Shown here: positions 1 through 12,226 of the stretch, piece by piece | Numbering within the stretch: position 1 is the stretch's first letter | How the letters are laid out: each line of letters starts with the position of its first letter | NCBI GenBank assembly: GCA_015062655.1 | Contig: SUUG01000007.1 | Location: forward strand, 62,001-126,000 | Reading direction: 5' to 3' | DNA: 64,000 nucleotides | Source of the DNA: Coriobacteriaceae bacterium | GTDB lineage: Bacteria; Actinomycetota; Coriobacteriia; Coriobacteriales; Coriobacteriaceae | The notes under the pieces: generated by a model | Told to the model about the DNA's origin: nothing | The model's database searches: none | The model's input: the letters and a program-made list of their open reading frames with translations, nothing else | Translations under genes and position numbers: made by a program

Positions 1-1
1 G

Positions 2-733
2 CTCTCCGACATCGACCTGCACATCAAGAGCGGTGAGACCATCGGCATCATCGGGTCGACGGGCTCGTCCAAGTCGACGCTCGTGCAGCTGATCCCCAGG
101 CTCTACGACGCGACCCGCGGCCGGGTGCGCGTGGGCGGCGTGGACGTGCGCGAGTACGACCTCGACACCCTGCGCAACGAGGTGGCCATGGTGCTCCAGA
201 AGAACGTCCTGTTCTCTGGGACCATCGCCGAGAACCTGCGCTGGGGCAACGCCGAGGCCACCGATGAGGAGGTGCGCGAGGCCGCCCGCCTCGCCCAGGC
301 CGACGAGTTCGTCCAGGGCTTCTCCGACGGCTACGACCACCATATCGAGCAGGGCGGCAGCAACGTGTCGGGTGGCCAGAAGCAGCGCCTCTGCATCGCC
401 CGCGCGCTGCTCAAGCGCCCGAAGGTCCTGATCTTGGACGACTCCACGAGCGCCGTGGACACCAAGACCGACAAACTGATCCGCCTCGGGCTCAAGGACT
501 ACCTGCCCGAGACCACCAAGATCATCATCGCGCAGCGCACGAGCTCCGTGGAGGACGCCGACCGCGTCATCGTCATGGACAGCGGCCGGATCTGCGGCAT
601 CGGCACCCACGAGGAGCTGCTGCGCGAGAACGAGATCTACCGCGAGGTCTATCTCTCCCAGAACAAGAAGAGCCACGACGACCGCGCCGATGAGCTCGAG
701 GAAACGGAGGTGAGCGCCGATGGCCGCAACTAA
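2..733 (+). CDS. ABC exporter half-subunit with degenerate ATPase site (5' truncated by window)
   Basis: This is the C-terminal nucleotide-binding domain of an ABC exporter; the membrane domain lies outside the window. Visible motifs are a Walker A with Ser in the usual second-Gly position (GSTGSSKST), the signature SGGQKQR, and a Walker B followed by Asp (LILDDSTSAVD) where the catalytic Glu is normally found. Asp at that position marks the non-catalytic site of heterodimeric exporters of the TM287/288 and BmrCD kind. The gene overlaps the start of the next ABC gene by 14 bases, so the two are translated together and very probably pair. The transported substrate cannot be read from the sequence. 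Confidence 0.9.
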   Translation, partial: LSDIDLHIKSGETIGIIGSTGSSKSTLVQLIPRLYDATRGRVRVGGVDVREYDLDTLRNEVAMVLQKNVLFSGTIAENLRWGNAEATDEEVREAARLAQADEFVQGFSDGYDHHIEQGGSNVSGGQKQRLCIARALLKRPKVLILDDSTSAVDTKTDKLIRLGLKDYLPETTKIIIAQRTSSVEDADRVIVMDSGRICGIGTHEELLRENEIYREVYLSQNKKSHDDRADELEETEVSADGRN

Positions 734-2666
734 CGCCACCGCGCCGGGCGCCGAGCAGGGCACCGCGCCCGCCGCGCCCCGCAAACGCCATATGGGACGC
801 ACCGCCCTGCGCGTGCTCAAGATGATGCGGGGCTTCTACCCCGTGCTGCTGCCCGCCGTCGCCGTGGCGATCGTCTTCAACGCGATCGTCCAGGCGGTGC
901 CCAACATCTTCTTGGAGCGCGTCCTCGCGATCGTGGAGGATAACTGGGAACTCGGCGAGTGGGCCCCGGTGGCCGCCGCCGTGACGGGCAACATCGTCAT
1001 GCTCGGCATCTTCTACGTGCTCGGACTCGCCGCCAACACGTTTTGGCAGCAGGCCATGGCCGTCATCACCCAGGGCTCGCTCAAGAAGTTCCGCACGGCC
1101 ATGTTCGAGCACATGCAGAAGCTGCCGGTGCGCTACTTCGACACCCACCTGCACGGCGACATCATGAGCTACTACACCAACGACATCGACGCCATGCGCC
1201 AGATGATCGCCCAGAGCCTGCCCCAGCTCATGCTCACCGGCATCATCATGACCTCGGTCGTGGGCATCATGTTCTACTACAGCATCCCGATGGCGCTCGT
1301 GGTGCTGGCCGGTGCCGCCGCCATGGTCGCCGCCACACGGTTCCTCGGCGGCCGCTCCGCGCGCAACTTCATGCAGCAGCAGAAGGCGGTGGCCGCGCTC
1401 GAGGGCCACGTCGAGGAGGCGATGAGCGGCGAGAAGGTCATCAAGGTCTTCTGCCACGAGCGCGAGGCCGAGATCGACTTCGACAAGATCAACGCCGAGT
1501 GGGAGGCGGCCGCGCGCAACGCGAACAGCTATGCGAACACCCTCATGCCGGTGCTCATGAACATGGGTAACCTGCTGTATGTGATCGTGGCGCTCTCGGC
1601 GGGGCTGCTCCTGACGCTTGGTGCCCCGAACCTCTCCTTCTCGGGCCTGCCCCTTTCGATCGCCGTCGCGGTGCCGTTCCTCAACATGACCAAGCAGTTC
1701 GCGGGTCAGATCGGACAGGTGTCGAACCAGATCAACGCCGTGGTCATGGGTCTCGCCGGCGCCGAGCGCATCTTCGAGCTGCTCGATGAGGAGCCCGAGC
1801 AGGACTCCGGCTACGTCACGCTCGTGAACATGGGCGTCAAGGACGGCGAGCTCGTGGAGAGCGAGGAGCGCACCGGGCTGTGGGCCTGGAAGCACGTGCA
1901 CCAAGTCGACGGCACCGTCGATTACGTGCCCCTTCGCGGCGACGTGCGGATGGAGCACGTGGACTTCGGCTACCGGCCGGGGCAGACCGTCCTCCACGAC
2001 GTGTCGGTGTTCGCGAAGCCGGGCCAGAAGATCGCTTTCGTGGGTGCGACCGGTGCGGGCAAGACGACGATCACGAACCTCATCAACCGCTTCTACGACA
2101 TCGCCGACGGCAAGATCCGCTACGACGGCATCAACGTGAACAAGATCTGCAAGAGTGACCTGCGGCGCTCGCTCGGCGTGGTGCTGCAGGACGTCAACCT
2201 GTTCACCGGCACGGTGATGGACAACATCCGCTACGGCAAGCTCGACGCAACGGACGAAGAGTGCGTCCGCGCCGCGAAGCTCGCGGGCGCCGACGAGTTC
2301 ATCCAGCATCTGCCCGAGGGCTACGACACCCTGCTCACCGACAACGGCGCGCAGATCAGCCAGGGCCAGCGCCAGCTGATCTCGATCGCCCGCGCCGCGG
2401 TGGCCGATCCCCCGGCGATGATCCTCGACGAGGCTACCTCGAGCATCGACACGCGTACGGAGGCCATCGTTCAGAGGGGCATGGACGCGCTCATGCAGGG
2501 CCGGACGACCTTCGTGATCGCCCACCGGCTCTCGACCGTGCGAAACTCGGACGCGATCATCGTGCTCGACCACGGCCGCGTGATCGAGCGAGGCACGCAC
2601 GACGAGCTGATCGCGAAGCGGGGCTACTACTACCAGCTCTACACCGGCGCGTTCGAGCTGGAGTAA
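720..2666 (+). CDS. ABC exporter half-subunit, catalytic partner
   Basis: Full-length 648-residue half-transporter. An N-terminal six-helix exporter membrane domain (about residues 35-330) is followed by an insert of roughly 35 residues (about 365-400) and an ATPase domain. The ATPase has canonical Walker A (GATGAGKTT) and Walker B with the catalytic Glu (LDEATSSID), while its signature is the variant ISQGQRQ. Canonical Walker A/B here and a degenerate Walker B in the upstream gene is the pattern of an asymmetric heterodimeric exporter in the inner membrane. The start ATG lies inside the 3' end of the upstream gene. Drug or peptide export are both possible. Confidence 0.92.
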   Translation: MAATNATAPGAEQGTAPAAPRKRHMGRTALRVLKMMRGFYPVLLPAVAVAIVFNAIVQAVPNIFLERVLAIVEDNWELGEWAPVAAAVTGNIVMLGIFYVLGLAANTFWQQAMAVITQGSLKKFRTAMFEHMQKLPVRYFDTHLHGDIMSYYTNDIDAMRQMIAQSLPQLMLTGIIMTSVVGIMFYYSIPMALVVLAGAAAMVAATRFLGGRSARNFMQQQKAVAALEGHVEEAMSGEKVIKVFCHEREAEIDFDKINAEWEAAARNANSYANTLMPVLMNMGNLLYVIVALSAGLLLTLGAPNLSFSGLPLSIAVAVPFLNMTKQFAGQIGQVSNQINAVVMGLAGAERIFELLDEEPEQDSGYVTLVNMGVKDGELVESEERTGLWAWKHVHQVDGTVDYVPLRGDVRMEHVDFGYRPGQTVLHDVSVFAKPGQKIAFVGATGAGKTTITNLINRFYDIADGKIRYDGINVNKICKSDLRRSLGVVLQDVNLFTGTVMDNIRYGKLDATDEECVRAAKLAGADEFIQHLPEGYDTLLTDNGAQISQGQRQLISIARAAVADPPAMILDEATSSIDTRTEAIVQRGMDALMQGRTTFVIAHRLSTVRNSDAIIVLDHGRVIERGTHDELIAKRGYYYQLYTGAFELE

Positions 2667-2881
2667 GCAGCGGGTGCGCGGAGGCGGGGGCGTACGCGGT
2701 GGCGTGGCAGGCGAGCTGAGCGGCAGGTGAGCTGCGTGCCCGCGTGTCGAGCGCACTGCGGGCCCGCACAGCGGCCGCGTTGCGCGGTGGACGCCCCGCC
2801 TGCGTGTGCCGCCGTCTCCCATGCGGTGTCCGACCTCCGTGGGACCGCGTCGTCGCCGCGCGGCGGGCGCTTCGGTGCCGT

Positions 2882-3044
2882 GAGTTGCAATGTTGACGGC
2901 TGTGCACAGCGCGGGCCGGGCACTCTGAGTATCGATCGCATTTCCCCAGGTCAGCTAGGTTGCGATTTTGACCCCTGTGCACGCCGGTGTGCACAGGGGT
3001 CAATTTGTTTCGAGAAAAGGTGCATAGCCGCAAGAACGGCAACC
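2882..3044 (+). repeat. Dispersed ~163-bp repeat, copy A, with central palindrome
   Basis: Copy A of a repeat found three times in the first 5.3 kb. It begins GAGTTGCA and ends CGGCAACC, so its ends read as a short inverted pair (AGTTGC/GCAAC). The core is a perfect 15-base inverted repeat at 2968-2982 and 2989-3003 (TTGACCCCTGTGCAC, 6-base loop), then TTTGTTT and AGAAAA. The rest of the gap (2667-2881 and 3045-3136) is GC-rich and shows no gene I can support; a ribosome site for the rpiR remnant lies at its end. Confidence 0.85.
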
Positions 3045-3136
3045 GTGGCCCCGCCCCAGCGCGCCGAAAGACGTCGAACCCGGCGAAATGGGCACCGTAT
3101 CCCCAGGGCACATGAACAACGCGACAGGAGGCCCCT

Positions 3137-3685
3137 ATGGGCGCGCTCGACACGATCAAAAACGATGCGGACTTCAGCGACACCGAGTGGGCCATCGCCT
3201 CATACATCCTGGAGAACCCCGAGGACTGCTCGCGCATCTCCTCGCGCGCCACACCTTCACCTCGGCGACAGCGGTGCTTCGCTTCTGCCGCAAGCTCGGA
3301 TTCGCGAACTACAACGACTTCAAGGTCAACACCGTGTTCGAGCTCAAGGGCCTCGACTTCGCAGACACCATGATCGTGGACGGCGAGAGCGCGCTCGGCG
3401 CCATGAGCAAGATCGCCTCGCTTGAGGCCCAGGTCATCGTTGAGACCCGTCGCGCCGCCTCCCCGGCGGTGCTCGAGGAGGTGTCGCGGCGGCTCCTCGC
3501 CTGCCGCTACGTGGACGTGTTCGCCACCGACGCGAACGCCGAGATGGCGCGCTACGCCTCGCACAACTTCTCCTATATGAGCAAGGTCTGCACGATCTGC
3601 GACGACCTCGACAAGATGATCTACCTCGCCCCGGATCCCCCGAGCGATCGCATCGTCTTCTTGATCAGCAAGTCGGGCACCGACT
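3137..3685 (+). pseudogene. RpiR-family sugar-responsive regulator, frameshifted and truncated
   Basis: Remnant of an RpiR-type repressor (N-terminal HTH_6, C-terminal SIS sugar-phosphate domain). It starts well (MGALDTIKNDADFSDTEWAI) but loses frame near 3245-3260, inside the helix-turn-helix, where a few bases have been deleted. Reading resumes in another frame with TFTSATAVLRFCRKLGF and continues into the SIS domain as far as FLISKSGT. There it is fused directly to the interior of the GH1 gene, so the last part of SIS is missing. RpiR regulators commonly sit beside beta-glucoside PTS genes, which matches the two remnants that follow. It cannot make a working repressor. Confidence 0.85.
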
Positions 3686-4831
<1,146 letters not shown>

Positions 4832-4915
4832 GGGGCCGAAGCCGGCGCCGCGAGCGGGAGCTCACCCTGCGGTTTCGTCTTGTGATGGAGCTCGGTGCCG
4901 ATTCTCTTGCGGAGG

Positions 4916-5079
4916 CCAGTTGCAGATATTACGGCTCTGTACGGTTTTCTGAAACAAAATGACCCCTGTGTACGTCGCCGTACACAGGGGTCATTTCTGC
5001 AACCTGGCTTAGCTCGTGTTTCTTCGCCAATACTCTGGATGTCGCCAACGGGGTATACACAGTTGGCAAAAATGCAACT
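4916..5079 (-). repeat. Dispersed ~163-bp repeat, copy B (inverted)
   Basis: Inverted copy of the repeat at 2882-3044. On the minus strand it starts GAGTTGCA, passes an AGAGTAT block and GGTTGC, and reaches a perfect 14-base inverted repeat at 4960-4973 and 4980-4993 (TGACCCCTGTGTAC, 6-base loop), followed by TTTTGTTT and AGAAAA, ending TGCAACTGG. Relative to copy A the palindrome carries a paired change (a C-G pair becomes T-A), so dyad symmetry is preserved while sequence drifts. It closes the right side of the decayed PTS locus. Confidence 0.85.
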
Positions 5080-5152
5080 CACCGCGCCGATCACGCGATT
5101 CGAGCGGTGAGGGCGACCGCTTCGGTGCTTCAGGTGGCTGCGACACCACATT

Positions 5153-5314
5153 AGTTGCGTTATTGAAGACTATGCACATCGGTCAGGCGAGCCCCTGAGT
5201 ATCAAGAGAAAAACGCCAGGTTATCGCGGTTGTGATTTTGACCCCTGTGTACGGCGACGTACACAGGGGTCATTTTGTTTAGAAAAAAGATGCAAAGTGG
5301 CAATAAACGCAACC
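5153..5314 (+). repeat. Dispersed ~163-bp repeat, copy C
   Basis: Third copy, same orientation as copy A and 73 bases beyond copy B, which faces it. It starts TAGTTGCG, has CTGAGTAT and GGTTGTG blocks, the perfect 14-base palindrome arms at 5239-5252 and 5259-5272, then TTTTGTTT, AGAAAA and a terminal GCAACC. Outside the shared blocks the three copies are well diverged, so this is not a recent triplication. The stretch 5315-5487 that follows, up to the end of the YitT-family gene, shows nothing I can name. Confidence 0.85.
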
Positions 5315-5487
5315 GGTTCCGGTGCCCCGAGCGCGCAACGGGCCGCCGGGACCCAAAGGCTGCAAGCGATGCCCGCCGCCGGCCCTGACCTCCGGGCGGT
5401 CCGCATGCCGCCAGGGCCGGCCCGCAGCTCGAGGTCGCCGCCTTGCCCCACGCCCCCCCGCGCCCCGCAGGCAGGCCGCGCGAGGCC

Positions 5488-6540
5488 CTACTCGCGCCCG
5501 GTGCCCTGCTCGCCGCGGCGCTTCCGGCTGAGCGGGCGCCGGAGGTCGCGCGGCTCGAACCCCGCCCCGCGCCGCATGCGCGCCATGGCCGCGAGCAGCG
5601 GATCGACCTCCGGGGTCTCCCGCACCTTGGTGGGCAGCGGCTCGTCGATCCCCGCGTGCCGGAAATTCCCCACGAAGCCCTCGTTCGGCATCACGCTGAT
5701 CACCGCACGTGGGTCGACGGAGCGCACGAGCTTGGTCGCTTCGCTGACCTCGTAGGTGGAGAGCACGGCGTGGATGATGCCCACCGGCTCGCCGGTGAAG
5801 GCGCCGGTCGCGTTGATGATGCTCGCCCCGTGATCCATCTCATGGGTGTAAGCCCGCGCGACATCGGTGGGGCGCTTCGTCGTGATGAACATCGCGGAGC
5901 GCTGGTAGCGGTGGTAGAACTCGTCGACCGTCTTGGTGGCGATGAACTGGAACACAATCGAGTACGCCGCGGGCTTCCAGCCGAAGATCGACCCGAAGAC
6001 GAGCAGCATGAGGCAGTTCCCGATGAAGACGGCCGTCCAGATCGTGCGGCCGGTCCGGTTGGACACGTACAGCGCGATGAAGTCGGTGCCGGCCGTCGAG
6101 GCGCCGCCCTTCAAGGCGACGACGGTGGACAGCCCGATGAGCACGCCGCCAAAGAGCACCTCGAGGACGGTGTCCCCGGGCAGCAGGGGCGGGAACTCGA
6201 AGATGTTCAGGAACAGACTGAGCAGCGCCACCTGCAGCATCGAGAAGATGACGAACCGCGTCGAGATGCTCCGCCAGCAGGCGAGCGCGACGGGGGTGTT
6301 CAAGGCGAGCATGCCGACAGACGTGGGGAACGAGAGCCCCACGAGCGAGGTCACGCGGTCGATGAGGATCGCTGCTCCGGTGAACCCTCCCGCGAGCAGG
6401 TTCGCCGGGTTGATGAACGCCTCGATCACATAGGCCTGCATGAGGGCGGACACCACCACGCACACCGTCGTGACGATCCGTCGCACGCTGGCGTAGCGCC
6501 CCAGCGACAGGGTGCGCTCGTACAGGTCGAATGCGATCAT
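5488..6540 (-). CDS. YitT-family membrane protein with DUF2179 domain
   Basis: 350-residue integral membrane protein of the YitT (DUF161) family. Five to six hydrophobic segments fill residues 20-200, including the family-typical NPANLLAGGFTG and KGGASTAGTDF stretches, and a soluble C-terminal DUF2179-like domain follows (about 215-300). The tail after residue 300 is basic and low in complexity. The ATG is supported by GAGGAGG six to eight bases upstream. Function of the family is not established; some members are described as possible transporters. It stands alone, 93 bases upstream of the menA stop on the same strand. Confidence 0.85.
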   Translation of the reverse strand: MIAFDLYERTLSLGRYASVRRIVTTVCVVVSALMQAYVIEAFINPANLLAGGFTGAAILIDRVTSLVGLSFPTSVGMLALNTPVALACWRSISTRFVIFSMLQVALLSLFLNIFEFPPLLPGDTVLEVLFGGVLIGLSTVVALKGGASTAGTDFIALYVSNRTGRTIWTAVFIGNCLMLLVFGSIFGWKPAAYSIVFQFIATKTVDEFYHRYQRSAMFITTKRPTDVARAYTHEMDHGASIINATGAFTGEPVGIIHAVLSTYEVSEATKLVRSVDPRAVISVMPNEGFVGNFRHAGIDEPLPTKVRETPEVDPLLAAMARMRRGAGFEPRDLRRPLSRKRRGEQGTGRE

Positions 6541-6633
6541 GGAGCCTCCTCGACGTTCAGGGTTTGAAGGACGCCATTCTCTCCGAAATCTCAGGCGAAT
6601 CCAAGGGGCGCCGCGACCTTCGCGGCGAGCATA

Positions 6634-7746
6634 TCAGATGAGGGCGCAGGCCCCCGCCCAGACGAGCGCGATGAGGACGGTCCCCATGCTCGTGGGGGCC
6701 ATGAATCGGTCGAGCTTGGTGTGGTCGAGTTCGCGAACCACGCCTGAGAGCGCGCCGAACAGCGGGGTCGAGGCCAGGCACACGGCGGCCGCGCCCAGGC
6801 AGGTCGCGAGCGAGGGGCCGCAGACGAGGAAGAGCGCCACGCAGAACAGCGCGAGCGAGGCGTAGATGAGGGCGGCGTGGTAGAGCCGCATCGCGCGCTC
6901 GCCCGAGACGTGGGTCAAGCGGTCGAGATCGCCGGTGGCGCGCCCGCCCTGGGCGCGGGGCCCCTGCTCGGCAGCGACGATCAGCGTGGCGATCTGCTCG
7001 GGGGAGCGCCCGGCGCCGAGCCGCCGCCCGCGGCGCGCGCCGGCGGCGTAAAGGCGGTTCGCGACCGTGCGCTTCCCCTTGGCGGCGTCATCGAGGGCGT
7101 CGCGCATGTTGTTGATGTTCATGACCGCCGCCACGGGGAGCCCGAGCGCCACTCCGGCTGCGAGCGCGCCCGCGCTGAAGGCGTGGGTGTGAAGGAAGCT
7201 TCCCGCGACCACCGCGACGATCCCGAAGAACAGGAAGCTCATGAAGTCGCCGAGCCCCTGGTACCCATACGGATGCGGCCCGACGGTGTACAGGACGGCG
7301 GCGGCGATCGCGGCGATGCCGAGGGCGAGGAAGCCCGCGGCCGCCGGCAGCGCCCCCGCATCGAGCGCGGGGCCGGAGGAGAACGACACATATATAAGGA
7401 GGCAGCCGAGGAGGAGCGTCGCGGCGCAGGCCGCCACGAGCGCGCGTCTCATCTCAGCGGGGGAGATGATCCCGCGCTGCAGGCCGCGCTTGGGGCCCAC
7501 GCGGGACTCGTCGTCGAGGCCGTGGGCGAGGTCGCCGTAGTCGTCGGCGAAGTTCGCGATGACCTGGAGCATCACCGATACGAGGAGCATGAGTGCAAGC
7601 ACCTCGGGGCGAAACGACCCGTCTGCGGCGGCGACGCCCGCTGCGATCACCGAGCCGCTCGCCGCCAGCGGCAGCGTGCGCGGCCGCGCCGCCTCGACCC
7701 ATGCCGCCCGTGTCGTCGCGGCGTCTGCTTTGCGCTCCGTGCCCAT
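6634..7746 (-). CDS. menA: 1,4-dihydroxy-2-naphthoate polyprenyltransferase
   Basis: UbiA-family membrane prenyltransferase that joins a polyprenyl chain to dihydroxynaphthoate to form demethylmenaquinone. The Asp-rich magnesium-diphosphate motifs are NFADDYGDLAHGLDD (residues about 65-79) and NNMRDALDDAAKGKRT in the second half, the latter very typical of MenA. Eight to nine hydrophobic helices surround them. An upstream ATG at 7770 is possible, but the one chosen has GGGAGG four bases before it. About 25 residues after the second motif are basic and Gly/Gln-rich (near GARRGRRLGAGR), longer than usual for the loop. No other men genes are nearby. Confidence 0.88.
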   Translation of the reverse strand: MGTERKADAATTRAAWVEAARPRTLPLAASGSVIAAGVAAADGSFRPEVLALMLLVSVMLQVIANFADDYGDLAHGLDDESRVGPKRGLQRGIISPAEMRRALVAACAATLLLGCLLIYVSFSSGPALDAGALPAAAGFLALGIAAIAAAVLYTVGPHPYGYQGLGDFMSFLFFGIVAVVAGSFLHTHAFSAGALAAGVALGLPVAAVMNINNMRDALDDAAKGKRTVANRLYAAGARRGRRLGAGRSPEQIATLIVAAEQGPRAQGGRATGDLDRLTHVSGERAMRLYHAALIYASLALFCVALFLVCGPSLATCLGAAAVCLASTPLFGALSGVVRELDHTKLDRFMAPTSMGTVLIALVWAGACALI

Positions 7747-7900
7747 GCACCCTCCCAGGTTCCGTTCCATCGCCGCCTATCGTACACGCACCGCGGCCGC
7801 GCCATGCCATGCAAAAGCGCCGGCATCGAAACTCGATGCCGGCGCTCGCGCGCGGTCGTCCCCGGCGACTCGGGAGCGGTCCGCGTCTCGTGTGGGGAAG

Positions 7901-8086
7901 CTACTCCTCGACGATCTCCGTGATGGCACCCGTGGGGCAGGTGTCCTGGCACGCGCCGCAGGCGATGCAGGAATCCTCGTCGACCACGGCGGCGACGTCG
8001 TTGAGCTCGAGCACCCCGGTGGGGCAGGCGTCGATGCAGGCACCGCAGGCGATGCACTCCTCAGCTTCAATAACCGGATGAGACAT
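7901..8086 (-). CDS. 2[4Fe-4S] ferredoxin
   Basis: Small 61-residue bacterial ferredoxin with two CxxCxxCxxxCP cluster motifs: Cys 11, 14, 17, 21 and Cys 40, 43, 46, 50 (CIACGACIDACP and CIACGACQDTCP). Low-potential electron carrier in the cytoplasm, likely serving pyruvate:ferredoxin oxidoreductase or hydrogenase chemistry in an anaerobe. Start chosen at MSHPVIE because GAGGAGAGG lies just upstream; a longer reading adds 34 residues with no family resemblance. Monocistronic by spacing. Confidence 0.93.
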   Translation of the reverse strand: MSHPVIEAEECIACGACIDACPTGVLELNDVAAVVDEDSCIACGACQDTCPTGAITEIVEE

Positions 8087-8336
8087 AGTGGTTCCTCTCC
8101 TCTGTTCGTTCGGGCCCCCGGCGTATGGGGCCGAACCCTCCGCGTTAACATAGCACGCCCGACCGACTTTGCAAGGCTTCCGCGGCATCTTCCACCGACC
8201 GTTCGCCGAGTAATATATGGTTAACTACCTGCGGTTCCTCAGCGGGCACGCGAGCCTTGCGCGACGTGGACGCCGGCAACCCCCGCACGCTGCCCGTTTT
8301 CCGCGATCGATGAACTTCACATGATGGATACCAAGA

Positions 8337-8361
8337 AATCTTATATGGAATGACTTAGATT
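8337..8361. promoter_or_regulatory. Heat-shock operator-like inverted repeat upstream of dnaK
   Basis: The sequence AATCTTATATG-N5-ACTTAGATT lies about 95 bases before dnaK. It is an imperfect dyad (AATCT...AGATT outer arms). The identical flanking halves, with only the five central bases changed, occur before clpB at 24680-24704. HspR, encoded at the end of this operon, is the obvious candidate; the architecture recalls its HAIR operator but the sequence is not the classical CTTGAGT-N7-ACTCAAG. Confidence 0.75.
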
Positions 8362-8456
8362 TTGTATAGTAGCGCGCTTAAGGGGATATAGTAGACCCTG
8401 AACAAGAAACGCGGACCGGGTCAGGCGGCCGGGTCCCAGCAAAGGAAGGACCTACC

Positions 8457-10352
<1,896 letters not shown>

Positions 10353-10354
10353 CC

Positions 10355-11146
10355 ATGTCCGCCCGCAACGATCACACGGAGGCGGCCGCGACTCCCGCCT
10401 CCGACGGCCCTGAGGAGAAGGACATGAACATCCCCGTAGAGGGCACCGACGAGGGCGCCGAGGCCGAGGTTGCGGCCGAGTCCTCCCCGATAACCGAGGA
10501 GGAGATGGTCGAGGCGGCCATCCGCGCCGGCGAGCAGGCGGCCGATGAGGATTTCAAGCTGAAGCTCGAGCGCGCCCAGGCCGATCTCGCGACGCTTCGA
10601 GAGGAGCTCGCGGCGGCCGAGGAGGCCCGCGATGCGGCCGACGGTCGCGCCCGCGACGCCCAGGAGCGCGTCGCTCGCCTGCAGGCCGATTGGGAGAACT
10701 ACCGCCGCCGCACGGCGAAGGAGCGCATCGAGGAGCGCGATCGGGCAACCGAGAAGCTCATCTGCGCCCTCTTCCCGGTGGTCGACGACATGGAGCGCGC
10801 CGTCGAGCACGCCCGCGGCCAGGAGATGGGCGAGGCCCTCAGCCAGTTCGTGGACGGCGTCGACGCGGTCCGCACCAAGCTGCTCGGGGTCTTCTCCCAT
10901 GAGGGCGTGGAGAGCATCGACCCGGCGGGGGAGGCGTTCGACCCCAACATCCACCAGGCCGTGGGCCGCGTGGAGGACGCCGACCAGTTCGACGAGACCG
11001 TGAACGACGTCTACCAGAAGGGTTACCGCATGGCCGGCAAGGTCCTGCGCCCCGCGATGGTGACCGTCACCTACGGCGGTGAGAAGCGTCCCGCCCCCGA
11101 GCCGGACGCGGAGGAGCCCGAAGAGCCCGAGGGCTCGGAGGAGTAG
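10355..11146 (+). CDS. grpE: Nucleotide exchange factor GrpE
   Basis: GrpE releases ADP from DnaK. An acidic, disordered N-terminus (to about residue 60) is followed by a long coiled coil (about 65-115, rich in E/A/R heptads) and the beta domain with the family signature FDPNIHQAVGRVED and KGYRMAGKVLRPAMVTV. Its start is two bases after the dnaK stop, indicating coupling. A second in-frame ATG at 10424, with GAGGAGAAGG just before it, is an equally plausible start and would give 240 residues. The C-terminal tail is acidic and repetitive. Confidence 0.95.
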   Translation: MSARNDHTEAAATPASDGPEEKDMNIPVEGTDEGAEAEVAAESSPITEEEMVEAAIRAGEQAADEDFKLKLERAQADLATLREELAAAEEARDAADGRARDAQERVARLQADWENYRRRTAKERIEERDRATEKLICALFPVVDDMERAVEHARGQEMGEALSQFVDGVDAVRTKLLGVFSHEGVESIDPAGEAFDPNIHQAVGRVEDADQFDETVNDVYQKGYRMAGKVLRPAMVTVTYGGEKRPAPEPDAEEPEEPEGSEE

Positions 11147-11156
11147 CATTCGAGCA

Positions 11157-11189
11157 GGGCTCCGGGCCGTACGGCACCGGGGCCCTTTT
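11157..11189 (+). terminator. Intrinsic terminator or attenuator between grpE and dnaJ
   Basis: GGGCTCCGG pairs with CCGGGGCCC across an 11-base loop and is followed directly by TTTT. It sits ten bases after the grpE stop. It probably reduces read-through from dnaK-grpE into dnaJ-hspR, giving the downstream pair a lower or separately promoted level. Confidence 0.65.
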
Positions 11190-11251
11190 CAGCGCGAGGG
11201 CCTGGGAAGACGGGGCTTCGCGCTGGCCATTTGTTGAAGGGAGGCAGTCAT

Positions 11252-12175
11252 ATGCCACAGGTCAAGAACTTCTACGACGTCCTCGGCGTATCGAAAGACG
11301 CCTCCGACGCCGAGATCAAGAAGGCATTCCGCTCGCTGGCGGTGAAATACCATCCCGACAGCGGCGGCGATGAGCAGAAGTTCAAAGAGATCAGCGAGGC
11401 CTACGAGACGCTGTCCCATCCGGACAAGCGCCGCGAGTACGATCAGATGCTCCAGTTCGGGGGGATCCCCGGGCAGGGCGGCTACGCCGGCGCCGCGGCC
11501 GGTTCCGGCTGGGGCGACATCTTCGACAACATCTTCCGCGGGGAGGGCGCCTTCACCGCCGACTGGGGCCAGGGCTTCGGCGGCGCGCGCAACCGGCCGC
11601 GTCGGGGCGGGGACCTCTCGCTTTCCGTCGACGTCACGGCCGAGGACGCCTTCCGCGGCGTGACGCACAAGGTGACCTACCGGATCCCCTCCACCGGCGA
11701 GCAGCAGACCATCTCGGTCAGCGTGCCGGCGGGCGCGGTCAACGGCGGCAAGCTGCGCTATAAGCGCCGCGGCGAGTACGGTGCCAACGGCGGCGAGCGC
11801 GGCGACCTCGTGGTGACCACCCACGTGGCCGAGCACCCGCTGTTCAAGCGCAAGGGGGCCGACGTGGTCATGGAGCTCCCGGTCTCCGTCTACGAGGCGG
11901 CGCTCGGCTGCTCGGTGGAGGTGCCCACGCCCGGTGGCGCGACGGTGCGGCTCAAGGTGCCGGCCGGGACCCAGTCGGGCAAGACCTTCCGGTTCAAGGA
12001 GATGGGCGCACCGGACGTGAAGCACCGCGGCCGCACGGGCGCGCTTCTGGTGAAGATCGCCGTCAAGGTGCCCACCTCGCTCACCGACGAGGAGCGCGGG
12101 GGGCTCGAGGCGCTGCGCGAGGCCGACGGGCGCGATTACCGCGAGAAGGTCGAGCGGTTCCGCGCTACGATGTAA
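11252..12175 (+). CDS. DnaJ/CbpA-type J-domain co-chaperone lacking the zinc finger
   Basis: 307-residue co-chaperone that stimulates DnaK ATPase. J domain at residues 6-70 with the essential HPD at 34-36 (KYHPDSGGD), a Gly-rich segment (about 75-100), then the two C-terminal beta domains that bind clients (VPAGAVNGGKLRYK, VPAGTQSGKTFRFK). The Cys-rich zinc-finger repeats of type I DnaJ are absent, so it is a type II/CbpA-like protein. The start follows AAGGGAGG; a TTG at 11231 would add only seven residues. It lies third in the dnaK operon, in the position of dnaJ1 in other actinobacteria. Confidence 0.93.
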   Translation: MPQVKNFYDVLGVSKDASDAEIKKAFRSLAVKYHPDSGGDEQKFKEISEAYETLSHPDKRREYDQMLQFGGIPGQGGYAGAAAGSGWGDIFDNIFRGEGAFTADWGQGFGGARNRPRRGGDLSLSVDVTAEDAFRGVTHKVTYRIPSTGEQQTISVSVPAGAVNGGKLRYKRRGEYGANGGERGDLVVTTHVAEHPLFKRKGADVVMELPVSVYEAALGCSVEVPTPGGATVRLKVPAGTQSGKTFRFKEMGAPDVKHRGRTGALLVKIAVKVPTSLTDEERGGLEALREADGRDYREKVERFRATM

Positions 12176-12226
12176 GGAACGATGCGCGCGCCCACGCGTG
12201 CGAAGACGGAAAGGCAGGCGGGTGAC

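Noticed and set aside
5443..6567. 374-codon plus-strand frame over the YitT-family gene
   Set aside because: His/Arg-rich shadow of a clear membrane protein on the other strand.
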